A DNA stretch of 64,000 bases from CAWCLK01 sp963796225 (GCA_963796225.1 CAWCLK010000038.1:1-64000), one strand, 5' to 3'; positions 7,537 to 16,856 are shown, numbered from the stretch's first letter. Notes: a model not told the origin generated them from the letters alone. Program-made: numbers and translations.

Positions 7537-9057
7537 GTGTCCCGGACCTGCGAGTCCTGTGGCCGGACCTGGCGCAGCGGCGCCACCTTCTGTGGCGCCT
7601 GCGGCGACCTGCTCCCCGATGCCCTCGCCGCGACCGTGGTACGCCAGTCCGACGGCTCGGGGTCGCGCCGCCGACCGGTCCTGGCCGTCGCGCTGGCCGT
7701 CGCCGTGGTGGCGGGCGCCGCCGCGGTGCCCACCCTGTCCATCGAGCGCACGCCCCCGGTGACCGGCGAGATCGGCGTCCCCGAGGTCGGCGACCTGCAG
7801 GCAGCGGCCCCGGCCAGCGTCCCGGCCCCACGCCGGGACGTGCCCTCGCCCACCATCACCTGCCGGCGAGACGGCGAGCCACTCGACTGCGTGGCCTGGT
7901 CACGGAACCTGATGCCGCCGATGGGCCCGGACGGGAACACCGCGTGGGTGACCCCCGCGGGACGCCGCCTGCTGCTCCCGGGCCCGGACGGGCTCGAGGC
8001 CGTGGACGCGGCCACCGGGACACGCCTGTGGCGGCGTGACGACCTCCCGGAGGTCTTCCCGATGGACGTCAGCGGGGACCTCGCCGTCGTCCAGACCCAC
8101 GACGGGGGTGAGGGCATCGGGCTGCTCGACCTCGCCACGGGCGACCTGCGTGGCCAGTGGCGCGGCCCGACGATGCTGTGGGGGAACCTGCTGTTCGACG
8201 ACCTCGTGCTGACCCCGCCGGACGCCGGTGCGGAGCCCGGGATCGTGGCACGCGGGCTGCACGACGGCGTGGCCAGGTGGCGATGGTCGACGGCGTGGCC
8301 ATGGACCCAGGTGATGGCGGCCGGCGGCGACCGCCTGGTCCTCGTCGCCGATGGCGGCGAGGGCGGCATGGCCGTGCTCGACCGCCGCAACGGCAACGAG
8401 ATCGCGCGCACCGACGCGTCCGCCGGCTGGGTGCTCGGCATCGTGGACCAGACGCTGGTCGTCGTCGAACCGCACGACGGTGCGAACGGCCCGAACCCCG
8501 CCGGTGATGGCGGCGCGGTCCTGCGGGGCCTGTCCACGACGGACGCCACGGTGCAGTGGGAGCGTGAGGTCCCGGCCTCGCAGGTGCCCTTCGGGCTGGC
8601 CGACGGCGTGGTCGTGGCACCGTCGACCGGCCTGCTCACCGTCCTCGACGCGACCACGGGCGACGTCGCGTGGGACGTCCCGCTGGACTCGACCAGCGAC
8701 CTCGCCAACCACGGGGGGTTCTTCGGCTGGCCGGACGACGACACCCCCGACCTCCCGACCGCCGTGCTCACCATCGACCGAACCGCCCACGAGCTCGTGG
8801 CCCGCAACTCTCGCTCCAGCGAGGTGACGTGGCGCCGGGAGCTGCCCGACGGGTTCGCGCAGGCGACGGCCTTCGGGGACGCGGTGTGGCTCGACGGTCC
8901 CTCGGGCTTCGCCCTGCTGGACGCGGCCACGGGTCGGGCGACCGTCGAGGTGACGGCCCCGGGGGTGCCCGTGGTGTCGCTCGACCCCCTCGTCCTGTTC
9001 CACCCCCCGTCAGGCACCGTGGCGCGCCTGGACCCGAGCGCGGAGGCAGCCCGGTGA
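7537..9057 (+). CDS. zinc-ribbon, membrane-anchored PQQ-like beta-propeller protein (copy A)
   Basis: A 506-residue protein with three parts. Residues 1-25 form a zinc ribbon (CESCGRTWRSGATFCGACG). A single membrane helix follows at about 47-65 (VLAVALAVAVVAGAAAV). The rest is an extracytoplasmic propeller built from PQQ/quinoprotein-type blades (for example LEAVDAATGTRLWRR and LTVLDATTGDVAWDV). A pair of Cys near residues 109-117 (ITCRRDGEPLDCVAW) may form a disulfide. The GTG at 7537 has a good ribosome binding site (GGGAGAAAGG). It is the first of three paralogues, and its stop overlaps the next start (GTGA). No enzymatic residues were recognised; a BamB-like scaffold or signal-sensing role is a guess. 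Confidence 0.75.
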   Translation: MSRTCESCGRTWRSGATFCGACGDLLPDALAATVVRQSDGSGSRRRPVLAVALAVAVVAGAAAVPTLSIERTPPVTGEIGVPEVGDLQAAAPASVPAPRRDVPSPTITCRRDGEPLDCVAWSRNLMPPMGPDGNTAWVTPAGRRLLLPGPDGLEAVDAATGTRLWRRDDLPEVFPMDVSGDLAVVQTHDGGEGIGLLDLATGDLRGQWRGPTMLWGNLLFDDLVLTPPDAGAEPGIVARGLHDGVARWRWSTAWPWTQVMAAGGDRLVLVADGGEGGMAVLDRRNGNEIARTDASAGWVLGIVDQTLVVVEPHDGANGPNPAGDGGAVLRGLSTTDATVQWEREVPASQVPFGLADGVVVAPSTGLLTVLDATTGDVAWDVPLDSTSDLANHGGFFGWPDDDTPDLPTAVLTIDRTAHELVARNSRSSEVTWRRELPDGFAQATAFGDAVWLDGPSGFALLDAATGRATVEVTAPGVPVVSLDPLVLFHPPSGTVARLDPSAEAAR

Positions 9058-10595
9058 CGCGCACCTGCCCCGACTGCGGCCGGACATGGGACCGGGCCGG
9101 GTCGTGGTGCGGGGCGTGCGGGGCGGCACTGCCGGCGGCTCCGACCGGGACCGGGGGACGGGACCGTGCACCCAGGGGGACCCACGTCCCTCGCGCGGGG
9201 CGGCGACCGGCCATCGGTGTCGTGGTGGGCCTCACCGCGATCGCCCTGGCCGTGGGGGTCGTGGTGGTGGTCAACGGAGGGGAGCCGGGACGAGTCTCCG
9301 AGGTCACCGCCCAGGAGACCGTCGACGGCGCGGTGGACGTGCCGACCGACGCGCCGGCCGTCGCCGACGTCGGGGACGCGGGCGTGCCGATGGAGCTGCT
9401 CGCGACCTGCGACGGCCCCGACGGACCCGAGGGGTGCGTGCGATGGGTCCAGCGGGCCGGCCAGGTGCCGCGTCCCGGGACCCAACCTCTCGTCACGGTG
9501 GTCGCCGACCAGGTGGTGGCGCTGGATGCGTCCACCGGCGCCCGGCGCTGGTCCGCGGCGGCCTCCCCGCCCGTGGCTCCGGTCTCCGGCGTCGGTGACG
9601 ACACGGTCCTGGTCGAGGACGGCACCGGTGTCCGGGCCCTCGACGCCAGCGACGGCGACGAGCGCTGGCGGCTCCCGGCCCAGCACCTCGCGTCCACACC
9701 CCCGGAGGGGCGTGTGCCGGACCTCGTGGTGCTCGACGACCTCGACGGCACGCTGACCGCGGTGAACCCGATCGATGGGTCCGTGCGATGGACCCGTGCG
9801 GTGCCCCGCGTCATCGGCCTGCCCGCCGCCGCGATCCCCGTGACACCCGACCGGATCCTCATCGCCTCGGTGGACGCCGTGTGGATGGTGGATGCGGCCA
9901 CGGGCCGCGCGGTCTGGAGCGTCGGGACGGGACCGGGCCCGAGCGAGGTCCCCGTCGCCGTGACCTCCCAGCACGTGGTCACCATCCTCGCCGACCCGGA
10001 CGGGGGCGACACTGCGACGTTCCGGGTGCGGCCGCTGTCCGGTGCCGTCCGGTCGCAGTTCACCGTCCCCGACGCCGGCGACGTCCGCGAGCTGGCCATC
10101 ACCGAGGCCCAGCTGCTGCTGCGCCTGCCCGACGAGCTGGTGGCGTTCGACCTCGACGACGGCACGGTCGCCTGGCGACGGGGCGTCCGCGGTCGGCTCA
10201 TGGCCTCCCGTCCCCTGCGCCTCTCCGCCGGTGTCCTGCCGGGACCACTCGGGGTCGGCACCATCGCCCTGCGAACCTGGTCGGTGGTCGTGCTCGGCAG
10301 CGACGGGACCGCCACGGTGCTCGACCCGCGCAACGGCCGCGACGCGCGGAGGATCGGCGAGCCCGGCGACGGGGTCCAGCTCAGCGACGGGTTCCTGACG
10401 CGACGGCGGCTGTGGCGGATCGACGCCAGCTCGCTGGAGGTCGTCGACCTGCTCAGCCTCGAGGTGGTGCTCCGGCTCGAGCTGCGCGCCCCACCGGTCG
10501 TCGTGTCCACCGACCCGGTGATCATCGCCACGTCGGGGCGGCTGGTCCGGCTCGACGCCTCGCACCCCGCCGACGACCCCTCGGGCGAGGGGTAG
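9054..10595 (+). CDS. zinc-ribbon, membrane-anchored PQQ-like beta-propeller protein (copy B)
   Basis: A 513-residue paralogue of the preceding gene with the same order: N-terminal zinc ribbon (CPDCGRTWDRAGSWCGACG), one membrane helix (IGVVVGLTAIALAVGVVVVV), a spaced pair of Cys (ATCDGPDGPEGCVRW), then propeller blades such as VVALDASTGARRWSA, VRALDASDGDERWRL and VWMVDAATGRAVWSV. Translation is coupled to copy A through a 4-base GTGA overlap. The conserved architecture with divergent blades suggests recent but functionally diversified duplication. Function unknown; the zinc ribbon faces the cytoplasm if the helix is oriented as predicted. Confidence 0.75.
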   Translation: MTRTCPDCGRTWDRAGSWCGACGAALPAAPTGTGGRDRAPRGTHVPRAGRRPAIGVVVGLTAIALAVGVVVVVNGGEPGRVSEVTAQETVDGAVDVPTDAPAVADVGDAGVPMELLATCDGPDGPEGCVRWVQRAGQVPRPGTQPLVTVVADQVVALDASTGARRWSAAASPPVAPVSGVGDDTVLVEDGTGVRALDASDGDERWRLPAQHLASTPPEGRVPDLVVLDDLDGTLTAVNPIDGSVRWTRAVPRVIGLPAAAIPVTPDRILIASVDAVWMVDAATGRAVWSVGTGPGPSEVPVAVTSQHVVTILADPDGGDTATFRVRPLSGAVRSQFTVPDAGDVRELAITEAQLLLRLPDELVAFDLDDGTVAWRRGVRGRLMASRPLRLSAGVLPGPLGVGTIALRTWSVVVLGSDGTATVLDPRNGRDARRIGEPGDGVQLSDGFLTRRRLWRIDASSLEVVDLLSLEVVLRLELRAPPVVVSTDPVIIATSGRLVRLDASHPADDPSGEG

Positions 10596-10628
10596 CGTCA
10601 GGACGCACCGACGACGACGGGGACCACG

Positions 10629-12112
10629 TTGCCACGCCGCTGTCCGGCCTGCGGCCGGACCTGGGGTCCCGACGCGGCCTTCTGCGGGGCGTGCGGAGCC
10701 GCGTTGGCACCGACCGCCCCCGCCCCGCGGCCGGACCACGCGCCCGCGCCGCGCTGGGGACGCTGGCTGGCGGCGGCCGGGATGGTCGGTCCTCCTGGCG
10801 GTCGTCGTCGTGACCGTGCCTCGGGTGCGGCTGCCCGGCGGGGGCACCGACGTGGGTGACGATGCCGTGGCCCTGCCGTCCGGGTCCGCGCGACCAGCCT
10901 CACCCGCACCCCGCCCCAGCACCGGCCCGCCCGCCTGCACGCGGGACGGGGCGACCGTCGACTGCGTGCGGTGGCAGGCGACCACGTCGGGTCGAGGGCC
11001 GGGGCTCGGCGCGCTGCCCGGCGCGCCCGGTGGTGCTCGTCAGCACGGAGGACGGCACCGAGGCACGGGACGCGCAGACGGGGCGGGTGCGCTGGACGGT
11101 GCCGGCCGAGGCCTCGCCCGTCTTCCCGCTGCTGAGCACGGACGAGCTGCTGATCGTCGCCGACCGGGAGGGTGCGGTCCGCGCCCTCGACGCGCGCACC
11201 GGGCAGGTGCGCTGGGACCGCACCGGCGTGCCCGCCGGCTCCCGCAGCGTCCCGGCCCCCGCGGTCCTCGTACTGCGGTCCCCCTGCCCGGAGGACGGCG
11301 AACAGCCAGAGCATCGTCGCCGTCGACCCGACGACCGGCGAGACGCGCTGGACCTGGGCCCCGCCCTGGTCGGGCGAGCATCACGGCCGTGGCCGAGCTG
11401 GGCGACGACGCCGTGTTCGTCCTGGGTGGCGGACAGCTGGCGCGGGTCGACGCCGCCACGGGCACCACCGGCTTGGATCGTTCCGGCCCCCGACCGAGGG
11501 CGTCGTGCGGACCCACGCGCCCCGCTGGGTGTCGGTCCACGACCTCTTCGACGGCGCCGGCGGAGCCGGGACGGTCACCTTCCGCGACGGCGACACCGGT
11601 GCGGAGCTGCAGCAGGTCCGCGCCGGCGGGCTCTTCGGCCTCGTGGTCGTCGACGGCGTCGCCGTGGTGCACCTGCCGGCCGAGCATGTCGTCCGCGGCA
11701 TCGACCTCGACACGGGTCGCGTGCGTTGGCAGCGTCCCCTGGAGGAGGAGGGGGCCCTCGCCACCACGCTGACGCCGGGGCCGGCGGCCGTGGTGGTCCA
11801 CGAGTCGCGCGCGGGGCGGGTCCGCCGGCTCGACCCCGCCACGGGCGAGGTCCTGTGGGACACCTCGCTCCCGCCGACGTCCTACGGGGCCGGGGCGAGC
11901 GCCTTCCTCGGCCAGCCGTTGGTCGCCGACGACCGCGTCGTCGTGGAGGACCACGGCAGCCTCGTGTCCGTGCTCGACCTCGCCACCGGCGCCATCCGGC
12001 TCGTCGTCGACGGCGGGCCCGCCCTCGACGTGCGGTCGGTCACCCCGCTGCTCGTGCTGCGCCGTGATCGAATGTGGGCCCTGGACATCCGCGCCTCGGA
12101 GCCGACCCGTGA
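10629..12112 (+). pseudogene. zinc-ribbon beta-propeller protein (copy C), multiply frameshifted
   Basis: The third paralogue. It starts at a TTG at 10629 with the same zinc ribbon (CPACGRTWGPDAAFCGACG) and Cys pair (ACTRDGATVDCVRW). Propeller blades are readable but scattered over all three frames: breaks occur near 10800, 11025, 11300, 11385, 11475 and possibly 12080. The blade fragments (VRALDARTGQVRWDR, SIVAVDPTTGETRWTW, VRGIDLDTGRVRWQR, VRRLDPATGEVLWDT) are well preserved at protein level, which argues for indel errors rather than old decay. A stop overlapping the GTG of the next gene (12110-12112) would match the coupling of copies A and B. Confidence 0.6.
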
Positions 12113-12700
12113 CCTTCCCCATCCCTGCCATCCATATCCTGCGCCTCGCGGATCGCCCCGACCTGTCCGGCGCCTTCTGGGACCTGACCGACCTGTGGCC
12201 GGCGTTCATGCTCGCCGATCCCGTCGGGGACCTGTTCTTCAGCCGCCTCGACGAGGTGGCCGACCACGTGCTGGTGGCCGTCGACGCCGACGATCGCGTC
12301 CTGGCCCGGGCGCTCGGCGTGCCGTTCCGCCTGGGCGCCGACGTGGGGCGCCCGGCCCTGCCCGCCAGCGGGTGGGACGGCGTGATCCGAAGGGGGTGGC
12401 TGGACGCACGGGCGGGGCGAGCCCCGACCCACCTGTCCGCGCTGGAGATCACCGTGGCGACGGACGCACGGGGCACCGGGCTGGCCACACGCATGCTCCG
12501 GCGGCCGGGTGGAGGCGGTGTGCCCGACCTCGATGGTCGTGCCCGGCACGCTCGCACAGTGGCGCGACTGGACCAGCCAGGCCCTGGACGCGGACGGACC
12601 GACGGTCGTCGACGGGGCGCTCGTCCCGGTCCACGTCGACCTCGCCCACGACCACGCCGTGTACGTCGAACCCAACGTCTGGGTCACGCACACGTTGTGA
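12109..12700 (+). pseudogene. acetyltransferase-like (GNAT) protein, frameshifted and internally shortened
   Basis: From the GTG at 12109 the first frame reads a GNAT-like N-terminal half (LSGAFWDLTDLWPAFMLADP, then EITVATDARGTGLATRMLR, matching the acyl-CoA binding strand). After about 12500 the similarity moves to another frame: VCPTSMVVPGTLAQWRDW and YVEPNVWVTH, ending at 12700. From memory, proteins of this family carry roughly 50 more residues between the two parts, so a deletion as well as a frame change may have happened. Its start overlaps the presumed stop of propeller copy C. It converges with the deaminase gene 6 bp away. Confidence 0.5.
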
Positions 12701-12706
12701 CCGACC

Positions 12707-13198
12707 TCAGTATCGCGTGAAGGCCGGGTCCGCCGCCCACGCGGCGAAGACGTCGCGGGCCATCTCGGACGGGGCGTGGACCGCCTCGATGCTGCGCTGG
12801 TCGACCGGGCGTCGCAGCTCCTCGGTGAGCACGGCGTCGTCGAAGTCGATGGCGGCGCCGCGGCCGCGGCGTCGTTGGCGTAGACGACGCGACGCGCACC
12901 GGGCCCAGTGGATCGCGCCCCAGCACATCGGGCACGGCTCGCAGGAGGCATAGACGACCGCGCCGTCGAGCTCGAACGACCCGACGCGCCGGCAGGCATC
13001 GCGAATGGCTACGACCTCGGCGTGGGCGGTCGGGTCGGCCGTCGACGTCACTCGGTTCCACCCCTCGCCGATCACCGCCCCGTCGCGCACGACCACCGCC
13101 CCGAACGGGCCGCCCTCGCGGGCGAGCATGCCGGTGCGGGACAGCTCGATGGCACGGTCGAGGTGGGCCCGCTCGGCGGGCTGGAGGACGTCGGTCAC
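12707..13198 (-). CDS. nucleoside/guanine deaminase (CDA superfamily), with a compensated frame slip
   Basis: A 163-residue zinc deaminase close to guanine deaminases. Zinc site and catalytic Glu are in HAEVVAIRDACRR, and the Cys ligands in CEPCPMCWGAIHWARC. The C-terminal half (AIDFDDAVLTEELRRP) also fits. Between about 12865 and 12898 the frame reads a basic, unlikely stretch (RRLRQRRRGRG), whereas the neighbouring frame reads ARRVVYANDAAAA, which is what the family has. Two opposite indels therefore probably flank this segment. The GTG start at 13198 overlaps the recO stop (GTGA). Substrate could be guanine, cytosine or a related base. Confidence 0.75.
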   Translation of the reverse strand: MTDVLQPAERAHLDRAIELSRTGMLAREGGPFGAVVVRDGAVIGEGWNRVTSTADPTAHAEVVAIRDACRRVGSFELDGAVVYASCEPCPMCWGAIHWARCASRRLRQRRRGRGAAIDFDDAVLTEELRRPVDQRSIEAVHAPSEMARDVFAAWAADPAFTRY

Positions 13199-13932
13199 GC
13201 CACGGGCTCCCGAGGGACGAGGTCGTAGGACTTGAGGCGTCGGTCGAGGTGGTGCTCGGCGAACGCGCGAGCATAGGACCCGGCCGTGGACCGGTCCGGT
13301 GACGGGGTGACGTGGGCGAGGTCGGTCCACCGGTCGGACGCGAACAGCTCGACCAGCGCCACCACCTCGGGCGCCACGGCCCGGGTGCCGGTCGGGGCGC
13401 AGTCGGCGCACAGCGACCCGCCCCGCACCACCGACAGGAAGGCGTGGGGACCCGCGGCCCGGCACGACGCGCACCGACTGGTGAAGGCGTGGAAGCCCAC
13501 TGCCCCCGCGACCCGCATCAGGAAGGCGTCGACGAACACCGACGGGTCCGGCGGGCCCGCCTCCAGCGCCTGCAACCCGGCACGCAGCAGCAGGAACAGT
13601 CGGTTGTCCTTCTCGCCCTCCTGCGCGACGAGGTCGACCAGCTCGACGAGCACCGCCGCAGCGGCGGAGGTCGCGTAGTCCTCGCGGACCGACGCGTGCG
13701 AGGCGATCAGCTCGGCCTGCTGGACCACGTCGAGGTTGCGACCCTCGTACAGCAGCAGGTCGACGTGGCTGTACGGCTCGAGCCGCCCGCCGAACTTCGA
13801 CCCGGGCCGACGCACGCCCTTGGCGACCGCCCGGACCTTCCCACGTCCCTGGGTCAGGACGTGCAGGATCCGGTCGGTCTCACCCAGCTTGGTGGTGCGC
13901 AGGACGATGCCCTGCTCGCGATAGGACGGCAT
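13195..13932 (-). CDS. recO: DNA repair protein RecO
   Basis: A 245-residue RecO, which loads RecA onto SSB-coated gaps in the RecFOR pathway. The N-terminal OB-fold begins with YREQGIVLRTTKLGETDRIL and continues with AVAKGVRRPGSKFGGRLEPYS. A zinc-binding Cys cluster in the C-terminal half (CASCRAAG, then SLCADC) is present. Size is normal for actinobacteria. Start at the ATG at 13932. The deaminase downstream is coupled by overlapping stop and start. In the usual Gram-positive order recO follows era; here they are separated by about 7 kb of inserted genes. Confidence 0.93.
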   Translation of the reverse strand: MPSYREQGIVLRTTKLGETDRILHVLTQGRGKVRAVAKGVRRPGSKFGGRLEPYSHVDLLLYEGRNLDVVQQAELIASHASVREDYATSAAAAVLVELVDLVAQEGEKDNRLFLLLRAGLQALEAGPPDPSVFVDAFLMRVAGAVGFHAFTSRCASCRAAGPHAFLSVVRGGSLCADCAPTGTRAVAPEVVALVELFASDRWTDLAHVTPSPDRSTAGSYARAFAEHHLDRRLKSYDLVPREPVA

Positions 13933-13965
13933 GGCCGGAGGGTACGGGCCGGGTTGCGTCCGCCG

Positions 13966-14736
13966 TCACAACAGCGGCCACGGGAACGGGCGCGGCCCGA
14001 CCGGTTCGGGGAAGAGGGTGAGGTCGTCGACGACGGCGCGGATGCGGCCTGCCAGGGCCTCGAGCTCGGCGAGGTCCAGCAGCGGGGCGAGGACCGCCTC
14101 GCCCTCGCCCGCCAGCCACTCCCCCAGTCGCTCGACGTCGGCGCGCAGGTCGGTGGGGACCGGGTCGAGGGCGAAGTCCCACGCGACGGTGCGCAGGTGC
14201 GGGTGGTGGTGGAAGCAGACGCCGTGGTCGATCAGCCGGACGTGCAGGTCGTCGTCGACCTCCTCGAGCAGCACGTGGCCCCCCTTGCGGTCGGCGTTGT
14301 CGACCACGATGTCGAAGACCACCATGGCTTCGAGCTGGTGGCGGATGCGGGGGTCGGGCGACTCGCGCAGGGCGAAGTAGTGCAGCTCCGGGTCGAACAC
14401 GACGAAACGCTGCAGCGACCCCGCCCCGAAGGGCCCGTCCCCGCGCAGCACCGTGGTGGGCACCAGGTCCCAGCCGAGCGCCTCGGAGACGAGGAAGGCC
14501 GCGACCTCGCGGCGGTGCAGCGAGCCGTCGGGGAAGTCCCACAGTGGCGCCTCGCCCCGCTGCGGCTTGTACACGGCGAGGTCGGTGGGCTCGAGGTCCT
14601 CGACGACCACGTCGGCGGGCAGCGGCGTGTCGTCGCGGTCGGTCAGGCGGGCGAGCAGCGTGGCGTTGGACGCATCGGCGAAGCGCCCCACGACCTCGTA
14701 GGGGGCGCTGGCCAGTCGGTGCGCCCGGTCGGTCAT
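13966..14736 (-). CDS. SCO1664 family protein (PI3/4-kinase-like fold)
   Basis: A 256-residue protein of the actinobacterial SCO1664 family (TIGR03843 type). Kinase-like features are visible: a VYKPQRGE segment with Lys (about residue 54), DIVVDNADRKGGHVLL (catalytic-loop-like Asp and Asn), and RLIDHGVCFHHHPHLRT (metal-binding Asp). Biochemical role unknown. It is the third gene of a conserved trio with DUF3090 and the histidine phosphatase, only 2 bp after the DUF3090 stop. In other actinobacteria the trio often lies near mycothiol genes such as mshC; none is seen here. Start at the ATG at 14736. Confidence 0.85.
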   Translation of the reverse strand: MTDRAHRLASAPYEVVGRFADASNATLLARLTDRDDTPLPADVVVEDLEPTDLAVYKPQRGEAPLWDFPDGSLHRREVAAFLVSEALGWDLVPTTVLRGDGPFGAGSLQRFVVFDPELHYFALRESPDPRIRHQLEAMVVFDIVVDNADRKGGHVLLEEVDDDLHVRLIDHGVCFHHHPHLRTVAWDFALDPVPTDLRADVERLGEWLAGEGEAVLAPLLDLAELEALAGRIRAVVDDLTLFPEPVGPRPFPWPLL

Positions 14737-14738
14737 CG

Positions 14739-15245
14739 CTACCGCGACAGGGTCCCGTGCCCGTTCGAGGACGGGCAGACGTGCGAGCCATCGGGTTCGG
14801 TCGGACGCCCGCACAGCTCGCACACCGGCCGACCCTGGCCGATGACCTCCTCGGCGTGGGCGGCGAGGCGTCGGGCCTGGTCCTGGTCGATGGAGAAGCG
14901 CACCAACTCGCCCTCCTCGTCCTCGGGGACCAGCTCGCCGAACTCGAGGACGAACCGACCCAGCTGCGGGTCGAGTCCGGCACCGATCTCGCCGACACGC
15001 CAACGCGGCTCGACGGGCTCGCGCAGCTGCATGGCGTCGCGGTCCCAGTCGCTGGCGGGTTCGTCGTCGACGCGGGCGAGCAGCTGCATGAGCAGCTCGG
15101 CGATGCCGCCGACCTGGGCCTTCTCGAGCAGCAGGGACACCCGCTGGTGCTCGTCCTCGGCCTGCACGTAGAACGTCCGGTCCCCCGGGACACCGACGAA
15201 GCCGGCGGTGACGTGGTGGGGCTGGTCCAGGGTGAGCTCGGCCAT
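14739..15245 (-). CDS. DUF3090 family protein
   Basis: A 168-residue protein of the conserved actinobacterial DUF3090 family (TIGR03847 type). It shows TAGFVGVPGDRTFYVQAED at the N-terminus and a C-terminal zinc-knuckle-like CELCGRPTEPDGSHVC. No catalytic function is established for the family. The ATG at 15245 overlaps the stop of the histidine phosphatase, and the gene is followed after 2 bp by the SCO1664 gene, so the three proteins are expected to be made together and probably act together. Confidence 0.85.
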   Translation of the reverse strand: MAELTLDQPHHVTAGFVGVPGDRTFYVQAEDEHQRVSLLLEKAQVGGIAELLMQLLARVDDEPASDWDRDAMQLREPVEPRWRVGEIGAGLDPQLGRFVLEFGELVPEDEEGELVRFSIDQDQARRLAAHAEEVIGQGRPVCELCGRPTEPDGSHVCPSSNGHGTLSR

Positions 15246-15871
15246 CAGCGGCCCTTCGGTGGAGACGGTGGTGCGCCCTGCCCGTTCAGGGACAGCAGCA
15301 TCGGGGCGCCGCCCTCGGGCAGCGCCAGCACGGTGACCGACGCGGGTGACACGACGATCCGTTGGAAGGTGTCCAGCGGCATGCCCAGGAAGTGGGCGAC
15401 CGCGGCCTTGATGATGTCGGCGTGGCTGACGGCGACGATCGTGTCCTTGCCGTGCTCGGCGGCCAGCGACTCGAGCTCCTCGACGACCCGGGACTGGGCC
15501 CCGCGAATGGACTCGCCACCCGGGAAGGTGAAGCGGGACGGCGTCTGCTGGATGACGGCCCAGTCCTTGCGGCGGCGCAGCTGGCCCAGCGGGCGGTCCG
15601 TCCACTCGCCGTAGTCGACCTCGCCGAGACCGCGGCGGGTCCGCACCCGCAGCCCCAGGGCCTTCGCCACGATCTTGGCGGTGTCCTGGGTGCGTTCCAG
15701 CGGCGAGGCGTACACGGCCGCGGCGTCGATCCCGGCGTCGACGATCCGTTGCGCGGTGGCCTCGGCCTGGGCGATGCCGTTGTCGTCGAGGTGGACGCCG
15801 GGGGTCCACCCACCGAGGCGCTTGCCGGTGGCGGCCGTGGTCGCGTGGCGGACGAGCAGGATGGTGGTCAC
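15245..15871 (-). CDS. histidine phosphatase family protein (MSMEG_4193 type)
   Basis: A 208-residue phosphoglycerate-mutase-like phosphatase. The catalytic RHA motif is at residues 8-10 (LLVRHATT), with YASPLERTQDTA, GEVDYGEWTDRPLGQL and the second catalytic His in VAVSHADIIKA. It matches the MSMEG_4193 family (TIGR03848), first gene of the trio with DUF3090 and SCO1664. The substrate is unknown. Start is a GTG at 15871, divergent from the zinc peptidase gene with about 100 bp between them, which probably holds both promoters. Confidence 0.87.
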   Translation of the reverse strand: MTTILLVRHATTAATGKRLGGWTPGVHLDDNGIAQAEATAQRIVDAGIDAAAVYASPLERTQDTAKIVAKALGLRVRTRRGLGEVDYGEWTDRPLGQLRRRKDWAVIQQTPSRFTFPGGESIRGAQSRVVEELESLAAEHGKDTIVAVSHADIIKAAVAHFLGMPLDTFQRIVVSPASVTVLALPEGGAPMLLSLNGQGAPPSPPKGR

Positions 15872-15972
15872 GGTCGCCTCATGGTCGTGCGCGGTTCGGC
15901 GCTGGACCGTAGCGGCTCCTGGTCCTTCGGCCGGACGGCGACGTCCCCCCGATGGATAGCGTTGACGGTCCG

Positions 15973-16827
15973 ATGAGGACGCCCCGTGGGTACCGGAGTC
16001 GCAACGTCGAGGACCGACGGGGCGCCCGTCGCGGTGTCCTGGCGGCAGGCGGGCTGGGCGTGCCCGCCATCCTGCTGGTCGTGCTGTTGCAGGTGTGCGG
16101 TGGAGACGGCGCCAGGCTGGCCGACGTCCTCACCCAGCTCGAGGGGCAGGTCCCGGTCGACGCGGCCACCCGCGATCCGAACCGGCCCGACCCGCAGGCC
16201 GACCTCGTCAGCTACGTCTCCTTCACCCTCGACGACGTCCAGGCCACGTGGGACGATGTCTTCACCGCGTCGGGACTGGCCTACGAGGAGTCCGAGCTCG
16301 TGCTGTACGAGCAGGGGACGTCGACCGCGGGCTGCGGCTACGGGCGTGCGGCCGTCGGTCCGTTCTACTGCCCTGCGGATCGCACGACCTACCTCGACCT
16401 GTCCTTCTTCGAGGACCTCGTCCGCCGGTTCGACGCCCCGGGTGACTTCGCGCAGTCCTACGTGATCGCCCACGAGGTCGGCCACCACGTGCAGAACCTC
16501 ATCGGGATCTCGGACCAGGTGCGCTCGCAGCAGCAGGCGCGCCCCGACGATGCCAACGATCTGTCGGTCCTGCTCGAGCTCCAGGCCGACTGCTTCGCGG
16601 GCGTGTGGGCGGCGGGGGCCTACGCCGAGGACCTGCTCGAGCGGGGCGACCTGGACGAGGCCCTGCGGGCGGCCGAGGCCATCGGGGACGACGCGATCCA
16701 GGCGCAGGCCGGCCAACCGGTCAATCCCGAGACCTGGACGCACGGATCGAGCGACCAGCGCCGCAGCTGGTTCATGACCGGGTTCACGTCCGGGGACCCG
16801 AACCGGTGCGACACGTTCGCTCAGTAG
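15973..16827 (+). CDS. neutral zinc metallopeptidase (YpfJ/DUF2342-like, membrane-anchored)
   Basis: A 284-residue protein with one membrane helix near the N-terminus (VPAILLVVLLQVC, about residues 28-40) and an extracytoplasmic metallopeptidase domain. The start SRNVEDRRG is the hallmark of the YpfJ family. The zinc motif HEVGHHVQN lies near residue 165, with the third ligand probably the Glu in LELQADCFAGVWA. Family members run about 290 residues, so this one is complete. The ATG at 15973 was chosen over an upstream ATG because the family begins at this position. It converges with proS, leaving 29 bp between them. Confidence 0.85.
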   Translation: MRTPRGYRSRNVEDRRGARRGVLAAGGLGVPAILLVVLLQVCGGDGARLADVLTQLEGQVPVDAATRDPNRPDPQADLVSYVSFTLDDVQATWDDVFTASGLAYEESELVLYEQGTSTAGCGYGRAAVGPFYCPADRTTYLDLSFFEDLVRRFDAPGDFAQSYVIAHEVGHHVQNLIGISDQVRSQQQARPDDANDLSVLLELQADCFAGVWAAGAYAEDLLERGDLDEALRAAEAIGDDAIQAQAGQPVNPETWTHGSSDQRRSWFMTGFTSGDPNRCDTFAQ

Positions 16828-16856
16828 CTCCTGCGTCGCCGGACTCGGCGCACTCG

